A stretch of DNA of 64,000 bases, taken from the NCBI GenBank assembly GCA_018436095.1, contig JAHDMJ010000008.1, positions 62,001 through 126,000 of the forward strand. Direction: 5' to 3'. Shown here in pieces: positions 18,251 to 25,170 of this stretch. The translations under genes were made by a program, and so were the position numbers. The notes below the pieces were generated by a model, which saw only the letters and a program-made list of their open reading frames with translations, did not search any database and was not told the origin of the DNA. Numbering within the stretch: position 1 is the first letter of the stretch; every line of letters begins with the position of its first letter. Source of the stretch: Clostridia bacterium (lineage in GTDB: Bacteria; Bacillota; Peptococcia; DRI-13; UBA5745).

Positions 18251-19576
18251 ATGGATGCATATATTGCCCGTCAACCCATTATGAATAAGGACGAAAAAGT
18301 GGTGGCCTACGAAATCTTGTATCATCAAGATAGCAGTACCCTGTATAATCAGAGGGATTATCGGGTGGCTAATGCGGTGGCTCAATTTTTTACGCAAATT
18401 GACAACTCTAATTTTTTGGAGGGCAAGGATGCTTTTTTGACTTTTACTCCTAATCTATTGATGCAGAACATCCCCAGAATTTTTGTGGAAAATAAGCTTG
18501 TCATTCAAATTGAAGACAATGTGCTGGTTCATCCGGTAGCTCAGATGATCATCCAGCGTTATAAGAAGCAGGGGTATCGGCTGGCCTTGGTGGACTTTGA
18601 ATTTAATAACCGGTATTTTAATATTTTGAGTTCTATTGATATCCTGAAAGTGGACTTCTCCGATCCGGAAAGCGACAATGTCAATACCAGTATTAGCATT
18701 GCCAAGCGCTTCAACAAAATGGTAGCCGCTTATAATGTCAACTCCCCCGAAGCCAAGCAAAAGGCTGTGGAGCTGGGCTGCGATTATTTCCAGGGTGAGA
18801 GCATTGCCAACATGATAGCCTCCAAGGTAAAACATATGGATCATTTAGAAAGCAACTTCTTCCGGCTGATGGTGGCCATCACCAAGGATGAGCCGGATAT
18901 GGAGGAAATTGCCGATATCATCGAGTTAGACGTTACTTTGACTTATTCTCTGCTGAAAATGGTCAATTCCGCCTACTTTGCCCTGGCCAATAAGGTGCGT
19001 GATATAAAGCAAGCCTTAACTATACTGGGCTTGGGCCAGCTAAAGCAATGGGTCTATCTGCTGAGCTTCAACTCCGAAAGCGGCGGCATGTCCGACGAGT
19101 TGATCAAGGTTTCCTTCCAACGGGCCAACTTCTGTCAGGAGTTGGGCAGCTTAGTGAAAAACTTCCCTCTCAGCCGTTCGGAATCTTACCTCATGGGCAT
19201 GTTCTCCACCCTGGACGCCTTGTTGGAGGTGCGTCTGGAGGACGCCTTAAATCAGTTGCCGATTTCCGACGAGCTGAAAACCGGTCTGATTTCCCGGGAG
19301 GGTTTGCCCGGCGATCTTTACAATCTGGTAATCCACTACGAAAAAGGGGAGTGGAGCAAGATGAACCGCTATGCCGAGCGGCTTGAGATCCCCGTAGGCA
19401 TCATTGCTCAGAAGTACTTCGAGGTCATTGAGTACGTCAATGAAATGTGGACCGAGCTGATGCGGCCCTTCAACAATGAAGCAGGAGAAGAAATTGGCAG
19501 CGGCAGGCATATTGCCAAGGCGGTAGCCAACAAGATGGATAATAAGGTGGAAGCGCCGGAAAGGCCGGGATTCTGA
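18251..19576 (+). CDS. EAL-HDOD signalling protein (YuxH/CdgJ type)
   Basis: A 441-residue protein from ATG 18251, which follows AAGGAGGAAAAGG. The N-terminal part resembles an EAL domain (YIARQPIMNKDEKVVAYEILYH) but the EAL triad is replaced by YEILY and later acidic metal ligands are mostly lost (VDFEFNN), so c-di-GMP hydrolysis is unlikely. The C-terminal half is an HDOD domain (FFRLMVAITKDEPDMEEIAD, then LLKMVNSAYF). Proteins of this class modulate motility and signalling. The gene lies 53 bp downstream of the FtsA-like gene, probably in the same operon. Confidence 0.85.
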   Translation: MDAYIARQPIMNKDEKVVAYEILYHQDSSTLYNQRDYRVANAVAQFFTQIDNSNFLEGKDAFLTFTPNLLMQNIPRIFVENKLVIQIEDNVLVHPVAQMIIQRYKKQGYRLALVDFEFNNRYFNILSSIDILKVDFSDPESDNVNTSISIAKRFNKMVAAYNVNSPEAKQKAVELGCDYFQGESIANMIASKVKHMDHLESNFFRLMVAITKDEPDMEEIADIIELDVTLTYSLLKMVNSAYFALANKVRDIKQALTILGLGQLKQWVYLLSFNSESGGMSDELIKVSFQRANFCQELGSLVKNFPLSRSESYLMGMFSTLDALLEVRLEDALNQLPISDELKTGLISREGLPGDLYNLVIHYEKGEWSKMNRYAERLEIPVGIIAQKYFEVIEYVNEMWTELMRPFNNEAGEEIGSGRHIAKAVANKMDNKVEAPERPGF

Positions 19577-19673
19577 TTGGCTGATTGAAAGAAAGCGGAG
19601 CGATGCTAAAATAAGCTAAAATGAGTTTTGCGAAAAATTGTTGATGATGTCCATCGAACCTTTATAGGACCCA

Positions 19674-19722
19674 GGGGCTGCCTCAAAATTGGTCTATCAA
19701 AAGCCAATTTTGAAGCAGCCCC
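19674..19722. terminator. Strong hairpin after the EAL-HDOD gene
   Basis: Arms 19674-19692 and 19704-19722 (GGGGCTGCCTCAAAATTGG with its complement) pair at 18 of 19 positions around an 11-base loop. The following T run is interrupted (TTATTGTTTT), so termination may be imperfect. Confidence 0.65.
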
Positions 19723-19867
19723 TTATTGTTTTGGTATACTATGCCGCTGCTGCTCCTTGGAATCTTTTGATTGGTATAATTGATTGGAGAGTTGGCGGAT
19801 TGAAAGAGTCGAGAGGCTTTAACCACCCCACCAGGGAGAGGTAATTGACCTGTTATGAGTCAGCTTT

Positions 19868-20100
19868 GTGCAATTTTGCAGGTTTGTCTTAGTTTAAGTC
19901 CGTAGGACCGAGACTGCATACCGCTTTTTGGCTGTATATAGTGTTGCAGTCGGAATAACGCCCTATTTTAGAGGAGGAACCATTATAAACTTGCGGTTTT
20001 TGCTTTTTTTTCGCCCGTTTTAACCCTGGGGGTCCCGACAAACCTGCAATTTTGCTCAGTTAGCGGGATCAAACAGTAACAAACCTGCAAAATTGCACAA
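19868..20100. repeat. Second cluster of family A repeat boxes
   Basis: One forward box (19868-19887 GTGCAATTTTGCAGGTTTGT) and three inverted boxes (19984-20003, 20037-20058, 20078-20100). The interval 19922-20003 aligns with 8866-8950 as a diverged copy: both contain CCCTATTTTA, a GGAGGAA/GGGGGAA segment and then an inverted AAACTTG box. This indicates that the unit copied is a composite of about 115-135 bp, not only the box. Confidence 0.75.
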
Positions 20101-20143
20101 AGTTGATTCAAACGCAATCAGCCGCTGCCCAAATTGGAGCTTT

Positions 20144-20392
20144 GCCGCGAGGGCACTGAAAAAGTCGCCCTCAGTCTCAGCCGGGTGTACAAAATTTGAA
20201 GTATTATGTGGTTCACTCTGTTGAAATAGGTATTTTAATCCTGCTTAGACACTAGATGTAGGCAAAGGACGGTGCTCAATGCGACAAAACTTGAAATTCC
20301 GAGCAGTTAGCTAAGGCAAATACACATAATATCTCGTTTTTTGTACACAGGGCTGGATGGGAAGCGACTTTTTTAGTGCCCTCCTTTGCCGC
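20144..20392. repeat. 249-bp snap-back element with arms of about 67-70 bp
   Basis: The left arm (20144-20210) and right arm (20323-20392) are imperfect inverted copies. Shared blocks include GAGGGCACT, AAAAAGTCGC, CAGCC, GTGTACAAAA and TATTATGTG in the same order. The 112-bp centre contains a family A box at 20283-20321. There is no coding capacity. It may be a MITE-type element or the remains of a transposon end pair. Confidence 0.78.
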
Positions 20393-20558
20393 TGCGTCCT
20401 CCAGCATCCACAATACGAAAAAGGTGCAGCAGCAAAATTAAAGGGACAGCCCTTTTCTATTTTATTCTTCAGGAAAACAGAAAAAATTTTAATTTATATC
20501 TTTTCTCAAAAAATAATAAGAAGCCGTTGTGGATTTGTCGCTTAGTGCAATAATCATG

Positions 20559-20666
20559 ATTGAAGGGGGAAGGAAGAGGGCCCCTTAGCCGGAACCCTTC
20601 AATAGGCTTGGCCCCTGCGGCCACAGAGGTCAAGCAAGCTAATAAACGGGGGAAAGGAATTCCCCG
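20559..20666 (+). promoter_or_regulatory. Structured flagellin mRNA leader with GGA-loop hairpin near the ribosome site
   Basis: ATTGAAGGG (20559-20567) pairs with CCCTTCAAT (20595-20603), and CGGGG (20647-20651) pairs with CCCCG (20662-20666) leaving the loop GAAAGGAATT. The loop shows an AGGA motif close to the Shine-Dalgarno AAGGAGG at 20675-20681. In Bacillus subtilis CsrA binds GGA loops in the flagellin leader; the similarity here is an inference. No clear sigma-28 promoter was found upstream. Confidence 0.45.
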
Positions 20667-20689
20667 AAGATAACAAGGAGGTATTTGTA

Positions 20690-22366
20690 ATGGGTATCGT
20701 AGTAAGAACTAATGTCATGGCGATGAACGCCAACCGTCAGCTAAATCAGAACAACACCAAAGTGGGCAAGAGCATTGAGAAACTGGCTTCCGGTTTCCGG
20801 ATCAACAGAGCTGGCGACGATGCTTCCGGCTTGGCTATCAGCGAAAAGATGAAAGCTCAGATCAAGGGCCTGGAGCAGGCTTCTGCCAACTCCATGGACG
20901 GCATCTCCCTCGTACAGACCGCTGAAGGCGCTTTGACTGAGGTTCATGAAATGCTGAACCGTATGGTTACTCTGGCTACCAAATCTGCCAACGGCACCAT
21001 CCAGAACGAAGTTGACCGTGAAGCTATTCAGGGCGAACTGGATGCTCTGATCAAGGAAATCGACCGTATCGGCGATTCCACCAACTTCAACGGCATCAAC
21101 CTGATCGACGGCAACCTGGCTGCCAAAGGTACTGTAGGCGCCAACGAGATCCTAGGCGGCAAGATTCTGGATGTTAAGAATCCTACGGTGAAAGCTGGTA
21201 CACCTAAGGATGTAACAAGTGAAGATCTCTCCGGCATTGATTTTGACAAGAAAGATGTTATCAATATTGACGGCCAGTCCATCACCATTGACTGGAGCAA
21301 AATGAGTGATGAGGCTAAGGCCATTATCAGCGGCAATTATGATACCGCTACTAATCCCGCCAACCCCACCATGACCAAAGAGATTCAGGATAAGGTTACC
21401 AAGGCTCTGGAGGAGGCGATCAACAGCTCCATTAGCGCCAGCGGTGCCGCCATAGCTCATGTGAAGGTTTCCATTGATGATGGTGGTAATTTAGCTATCC
21501 AAAGCGGCTCTACTAAAGGTAATGCTGGCTTTAGTGGATTTACGATTGACAGCGCTGGTGATTCCGTACTTGGCACATACGGCTTTGTCGATGCCGACAG
21601 CAAGGTGATGGGTGATCAGGCTGCCGGTCTGAATGTTGCAGACGAAACCCAAATGTACGTTAAAATTGGCAATACCGAAGTTTTAGTAACAGTACCCACA
21701 GGTACGGGTGTTTCTTCTACGGACAATCTGCAATCTGTAGCAGATATGGTGAAAGCCACCATTAACGCGGCTGTTGCTAAAGCTAACGGTGTTTTAGACG
21801 GCTCCACTTATGATGAGGATGATATTACTGTAGAAGTAGGTGACGACGGCAACCTGAAGATCACCAACAACACCGGTGTGGATATCAGCTTCTCCGATGT
21901 GACAGGCAGCAACCTGACCACTCAGTTAGGCTTAGATAGTCCTGCAGTCAATAAGGCTATGTCTGGCGGCGGACTGACTCTGCAGGTCGGCGACACCAAT
22001 GACGCCTTCAATAAGGTTACGGTTTCCGTAGAGAACATGAAGTCCGATGGCCTGGGCATCAAAGGTCTGGATGTATCTACTCAGGAATCTGCCGGCAATG
22101 CCATCAAGACCATCAGAGGCGCCATCAACAAGGTTTCCACCAACCGTGCTAACCTGGGTGCTCTGCAGAACCGTCTGGAATACACCATCAACAACTTAGA
22201 AACCACTGCCGAGAACATGACCGCTGCCAACAGCCGGATCCGTGATACCGACATGGCTAAGGAAATGATGGAATACACCAAGATGAACATCCTGACCCAG
22301 TCTGCTCAGGCTATGCTGGCTCAGGCCAATCAGCAGCCTCAGTCCATCCTGCAGCTGCTCCAGTAG
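20690..22366 (+). CDS. Flagellin
   Basis: The filament subunit, 558 residues. The N-terminal D0/D1 region (RTNVMAMNANRQLNQNNTKV, SIEKLASGFRINRAGDDASG, LAISEKMKAQIKGLEQA) and the C-terminal D1/D0 region (NLGALQNRLEYTINNLETTA, ENMTAANSRIRDTDMAKEM, then QPQSILQLLQ) are highly conserved. The central part (about 155-465) is a variable surface-exposed insertion with Asp/Gly/Thr-rich repeats, making the protein twice the size of minimal flagellins. It is monocistronic, with AAGGAGG before the ATG and a UUCG terminator after. Neighbouring glycosyltransferases may modify it. Confidence 0.97.
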   Translation: MGIVVRTNVMAMNANRQLNQNNTKVGKSIEKLASGFRINRAGDDASGLAISEKMKAQIKGLEQASANSMDGISLVQTAEGALTEVHEMLNRMVTLATKSANGTIQNEVDREAIQGELDALIKEIDRIGDSTNFNGINLIDGNLAAKGTVGANEILGGKILDVKNPTVKAGTPKDVTSEDLSGIDFDKKDVINIDGQSITIDWSKMSDEAKAIISGNYDTATNPANPTMTKEIQDKVTKALEEAINSSISASGAAIAHVKVSIDDGGNLAIQSGSTKGNAGFSGFTIDSAGDSVLGTYGFVDADSKVMGDQAAGLNVADETQMYVKIGNTEVLVTVPTGTGVSSTDNLQSVADMVKATINAAVAKANGVLDGSTYDEDDITVEVGDDGNLKITNNTGVDISFSDVTGSNLTTQLGLDSPAVNKAMSGGGLTLQVGDTNDAFNKVTVSVENMKSDGLGIKGLDVSTQESAGNAIKTIRGAINKVSTNRANLGALQNRLEYTINNLETTAENMTAANSRIRDTDMAKEMMEYTKMNILTQSAQAMLAQANQQPQSILQLLQ

Positions 22367-22416
22367 TCTCAAAAGATTATACGACGAGAATAAGATTACC
22401 TTATTTCAGCGTAGCG

Positions 22417-22446
22417 AAAGGCCGTCCTTCGGGGCGGCCTTTTTAC
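22417..22446 (+). terminator. Flagellin terminator with UUCG tetraloop
   Basis: AAAGGCCGTCC pairs with GGGCGGCCTTT (one G-U pair) around TTCG, followed by TTTTT-rich sequence. It lies 51 bp after the flagellin stop and is a textbook intrinsic terminator. Confidence 0.93.
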
Positions 22447-22488
22447 CGGGTTTGCTCTAGCAGCAGTAATGAAAAACATATTTTTCTC

Positions 22489-22517
22489 TTGAAGTATAAG
22501 ATGGTTGATGCTATGAT
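22489..22517 (+). promoter_or_regulatory. Promoter of antitoxin RNA
   Basis: TTGAAG at 22489-22494 and TATGAT at 22512-22517 with a 17-bp spacer: a near-consensus sigma-A promoter. Transcription would begin near 22524, just before TATAGGAACTG. Confidence 0.7.
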
Positions 22518-22523
22518 ATAACT

Positions 22524-22607
22524 AGTATAGGAACTGCCGCTTTTGGTAGGGCGGTCAGTCCCTCAAGTGAGTGATGATCGCCTGTTTATCAGGCGGTCAT
22601 TTTTTTC
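22524..22607 (+). ncRNA. Predicted type I antitoxin RNA
   Basis: A short RNA of about 80 bases runs from the promoter at 22489 to an intrinsic terminator (GATCGCCTG / CAGGCGGTC, 22576-22598, then seven T). It is antisense to the 3' untranslated part and stop codon of the toxin mRNA transcribed from the other strand. This convergent, 3'-overlapping arrangement is that of TxpA/RatA and BsrG/SR4. The antitoxin role is inferred from the layout. Confidence 0.65.
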
Positions 22608-22795
22608 TCTTGTTGTTCAACAACAAGGAAGCGAAGGCTAGCATAACCAAACAGAAGTTTAATAACTCCATGAAGGTTATCCCCATACCATTACCTACAT
22701 CTGCGCCCTATTATTTGTGGATAGCAGATTGAGGCCGCAGGCCCTCTCATTATTCGCTAATGAGAGGGAAAAACCGCCAAGCAACAGTTCCTATA
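22526..22795. repeat. Terminal inverted repeat bracketing the toxin-antitoxin locus
   Basis: TATAGGAACTGCCGCTT at 22526-22542 and TATAGGAACTGTTGCTT read on the minus strand at 22795-22779 match at 15 of 17 positions. Both lie at the predicted 5' ends of the two opposing RNAs. The toxin leader also has a hairpin, CCCTCTCATT with AATGAGAGGG, at 22742-22768. Confidence 0.7.
22597..22671 (-). CDS. Putative holin-like small membrane toxin (type I TA)
   Basis: A 24-codon frame, ATG at 22671 to TGA at 22597: it begins MELLNFCLVM, continues with a single hydrophobic helix and ends LLLNNKRKK. An in-frame upstream ATG at 22686 would add MGITF and gives a 29-residue version. A short hydrophobic helix with a Lys/Arg tail, a long structured leader and an antisense RNA over the 3' end all fit the Hol-Tox family of Bacillota type I toxins. 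The ribosome site is weak, as expected for a toxin under translational control. Confidence 0.75.
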   Translation of the reverse strand: MELLNFCLVMLAFASLLLNNKRKK

Positions 22796-22800
22796 TCCAA

Positions 22801-22829
22801 ATTATACCATAATATATCAAAAAGGTAAA
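22801..22829 (-). promoter_or_regulatory. Promoter of toxin mRNA
   Basis: Read on the minus strand: TTTACC (22829-22824), 17-bp spacer, TATAAT (22806-22801). The mRNA would start near 22794, giving a leader of about 110-120 bases before the toxin ATG. Confidence 0.7.
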
Positions 22830-22838
22830 CTAAGATTT

Positions 22839-22879
22839 AAAGAGCTTTCACCGGTCAAATAAATTGGTGAAAGCTCTTT
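22839..22879. terminator. Terminator after the glycosyltransferase operon
   Basis: AAAGAGCTTTCACC (22839-22852) and GGTGAAAGCTCTTT (22866-22879) form a perfect 14-bp stem with a 13-base loop. It lies 21 bp past the stop of the minus-strand operon. The T run is stronger in the plus direction, so it may work both ways. Confidence 0.85.
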
Positions 22880-22899
22880 TTTGTAATTGGGCTTTAATC

Positions 22900-25170
22900 C
22901 TAATTTTCTGCAATAGCCTTAGCCAGGGAACTATTGCCCAACTGCTCCAGAAGGGCGCACAAAGCAGCCCAATTTTCCTTATCTGCCCGGGCATGGGCAG
23001 CCAGCCGCAATCGGGCTTGGACAGCCTCTGCCAGAGAGCCGCCGGCAGCCAGGACAGAAGCGGCTTGGCTTAGCTGCTGCCGCAGTTTCGGCGTAAGCTT
23101 GACCTTGGCCTCCTCTTGAAGCAATTGCTCAAAGACAGCGGGCTTCAGCTTTTGATAAAAGCGTTCCGCTTTATTGCTTTTGGCTTTTGGCAGGTATTCC
23201 GTAGTGCAAATATCCTGTAAGTCAATAATTTCATTGGCTATGGGTAAGAACTGATCATAGAGCTGGCGGGCTGACCAGGCTATATCCGCAGGAGCCAGGC
23301 GGCTAATGACGAAGAGAAGTTGGAAAAGCTTACCCTCGTAAGCTTCCCAGGCAAGGAAGGGTTTTAAAAGCGCTAAAGCCTCATCAAAGTGAGAGAGGCG
23401 AATCAAGCTTTCGCATAAAAGAGAGGAGCTGATAAAATCCTGCTCGGGTAAACCGGCAGTGTCTTCTCTAAGCAGGTCCTCATAACGATAATTGCTCAGG
23501 TGGTTCCGGGCTTTTGTCACAAAGCAGATCAACGGATGAACAGAAAAGACCTGGGCCAGCTTATTGGCAATAGGTAAGCCGGCAGCAAAGGCTATATCGT
23601 GATAGCATTGCTGAAAGACGGCGGTATCTCTAACCGTCAAGCCCTCTAAGGTTGAGGCAGAGAAATAGGCTTCCAGTATATGAGCATATTCCTCCAGCTG
23701 CGGTTGGTGCTTTTCATAAAAAGGCCGGTCTTCGCTGCAAACAGCGGCTAAAAATAGCTGATAGCTAATTTCGGCCTGCAATTCCGGAGTTTCGATGGAT
23801 AAGGCCAGGGTGCTTAATTGCTCATATTTTTTATTTAACAGCAACAGATAGAGGAATTCGGTTTTTGACAGTTTTCCTTGATCCAGCTGTTTTTTTTGCA
23901 CATAGAGGAACAACTGCCGCCAATGGTCGGTTTTCAATGCCGGCAACAAATGCTCATAAAGCTCCGGCTGGCTCAAATCAAAAAGCTGCTGTAAGAAAAC
24001 GATCACTTGATCTAAAGGCTGACCTCGCAAACAGTCCATCAGTATAGTAAAACTATGCTGATTATAAAAGGTATTCTGTGTCAAAAATTTCAGCAGAAGC
24101 TCAAAGGCCAGCTCTTTTCTGCCTTCCAGCCAATAGAGGTCGGCGGCGTTCTGCAGGATGACGAATAAAGACCGGCGGTACTGAGCGTCCATATCTGCCG
24201 CCAAATCCGGTATTTGACCGGCCAGGCCTTCATGTTCCTGTAAAAACCGCTCCGGCTGAAGGTCAAATAGGGCTTGATAATATAAATTAATGGTTTTGCC
24301 CTCTTCTTCAGGATGCAGACGCTGGACAACGGGGATAAAGGTATCCCATAATTGTTTTCTACTGGTCTGACGGCGATGGAGAAGACCCAGATCCAAGGCA
24401 TAATAAACCCGCTGGAGAAAGCCGGTTTTATAAAACCGGCAGGCCGGCTCAAGATGCTCGGGATGTTCCAGCATATATTTTAAATGAGAGAAAGCTTTTT
24501 CATTATCGCCGGCCACTTTATATTCTCGCATTAAATAAGAATGATAAATGAAAGCATCAAAGGGGTCCTGAGCCGAAGCCAGGGCCTCTTTGAGAATCTC
24601 CAGATTGCGGCCGGCTTTTTCCTGCAGGAGATCAGGATGGTAACCTGTATGGTTGATGTTCAGCTTTTGGGTGATAGCGGTGGCAGGAGAATCCCATTTG
24701 CCTGAAGGCAGCTTTTTTTTCAGGGACTCATGGATAGGCGACTGATAAAATAATTGACTATGATTCCGGAAAATTCTCTGGTTGACTCCTGTAGTGATTA
24801 CCTTATCGTTATTGGGGTTAATGTCTGTACGTTTAATCATCAGAACGTCAATAGCGGGATTGGCAAAAATGGACTCCAGATTTTGGCGGTCTGCTTCCTG
24901 CAGCGGCGGGGAGAAGAACTCGTCGGCGTCGAGAAAGATGATCAGTTCAAAACTGGCAAAAGACAAGGCATAATTGCGGGCGGCGGCAAAGTCCCCGGTC
25001 CAGGCAAAGGGCTCAACCCTTGCCCCAAAGGACCGGGCTATGTCCATAGTCTTGTCTTGTGAACCCGTATCCACAACGATCAGTTCATCGGCGATGGCTT
25101 TTACGCTCTCCAAAGAGCGGGGCAAATTATTTTCTTCGTTTTTAACAATCCAGCAGGCGGATATTTTCAT
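22900..25170 (-). CDS. Family 2 glycosyltransferase with TPR-like C-terminal region (copy 2)
   Basis: A 756-residue protein. Residues 1-220 are a GT-A/GT2 domain: ISACWIVKNEENNLPRSLES, IVVDTGSQDKTMDIARSFGA and LIIFLDADEFF carry the nucleotide-sugar and metal-binding (DAD) motifs. The remaining 530 residues are helical and repeat-like, with leucine-rich pairs typical of TPR scaffolds. It is a paralogue of the upstream gene, which it overlaps by 29 bp, and ends facing the flagellin gene. Glycosylation of flagellin or surface polymer is inferred from this position. The ATG has AAAGGAGCTC upstream. Confidence 0.85.
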   Translation of the reverse strand: MKISACWIVKNEENNLPRSLESVKAIADELIVVDTGSQDKTMDIARSFGARVEPFAWTGDFAAARNYALSFASFELIIFLDADEFFSPPLQEADRQNLESIFANPAIDVLMIKRTDINPNNDKVITTGVNQRIFRNHSQLFYQSPIHESLKKKLPSGKWDSPATAITQKLNINHTGYHPDLLQEKAGRNLEILKEALASAQDPFDAFIYHSYLMREYKVAGDNEKAFSHLKYMLEHPEHLEPACRFYKTGFLQRVYYALDLGLLHRRQTSRKQLWDTFIPVVQRLHPEEEGKTINLYYQALFDLQPERFLQEHEGLAGQIPDLAADMDAQYRRSLFVILQNAADLYWLEGRKELAFELLLKFLTQNTFYNQHSFTILMDCLRGQPLDQVIVFLQQLFDLSQPELYEHLLPALKTDHWRQLFLYVQKKQLDQGKLSKTEFLYLLLLNKKYEQLSTLALSIETPELQAEISYQLFLAAVCSEDRPFYEKHQPQLEEYAHILEAYFSASTLEGLTVRDTAVFQQCYHDIAFAAGLPIANKLAQVFSVHPLICFVTKARNHLSNYRYEDLLREDTAGLPEQDFISSSLLCESLIRLSHFDEALALLKPFLAWEAYEGKLFQLLFVISRLAPADIAWSARQLYDQFLPIANEIIDLQDICTTEYLPKAKSNKAERFYQKLKPAVFEQLLQEEAKVKLTPKLRQQLSQAASVLAAGGSLAEAVQARLRLAAHARADKENWAALCALLEQLGNSSLAKAIAEN

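Noticed and set aside
20357-20545. 62-codon plus-strand frame before flagellin
   Set aside because: It starts inside the snap-back element, has no ribosome site and no recognisable protein character.
20461-20560. Sigma-28 promoter for flagellin
   Set aside because: GCCGTTGT at 20523 resembles the -10 element, but no TAAA-type -35 lies at the required distance, so it was not annotated.
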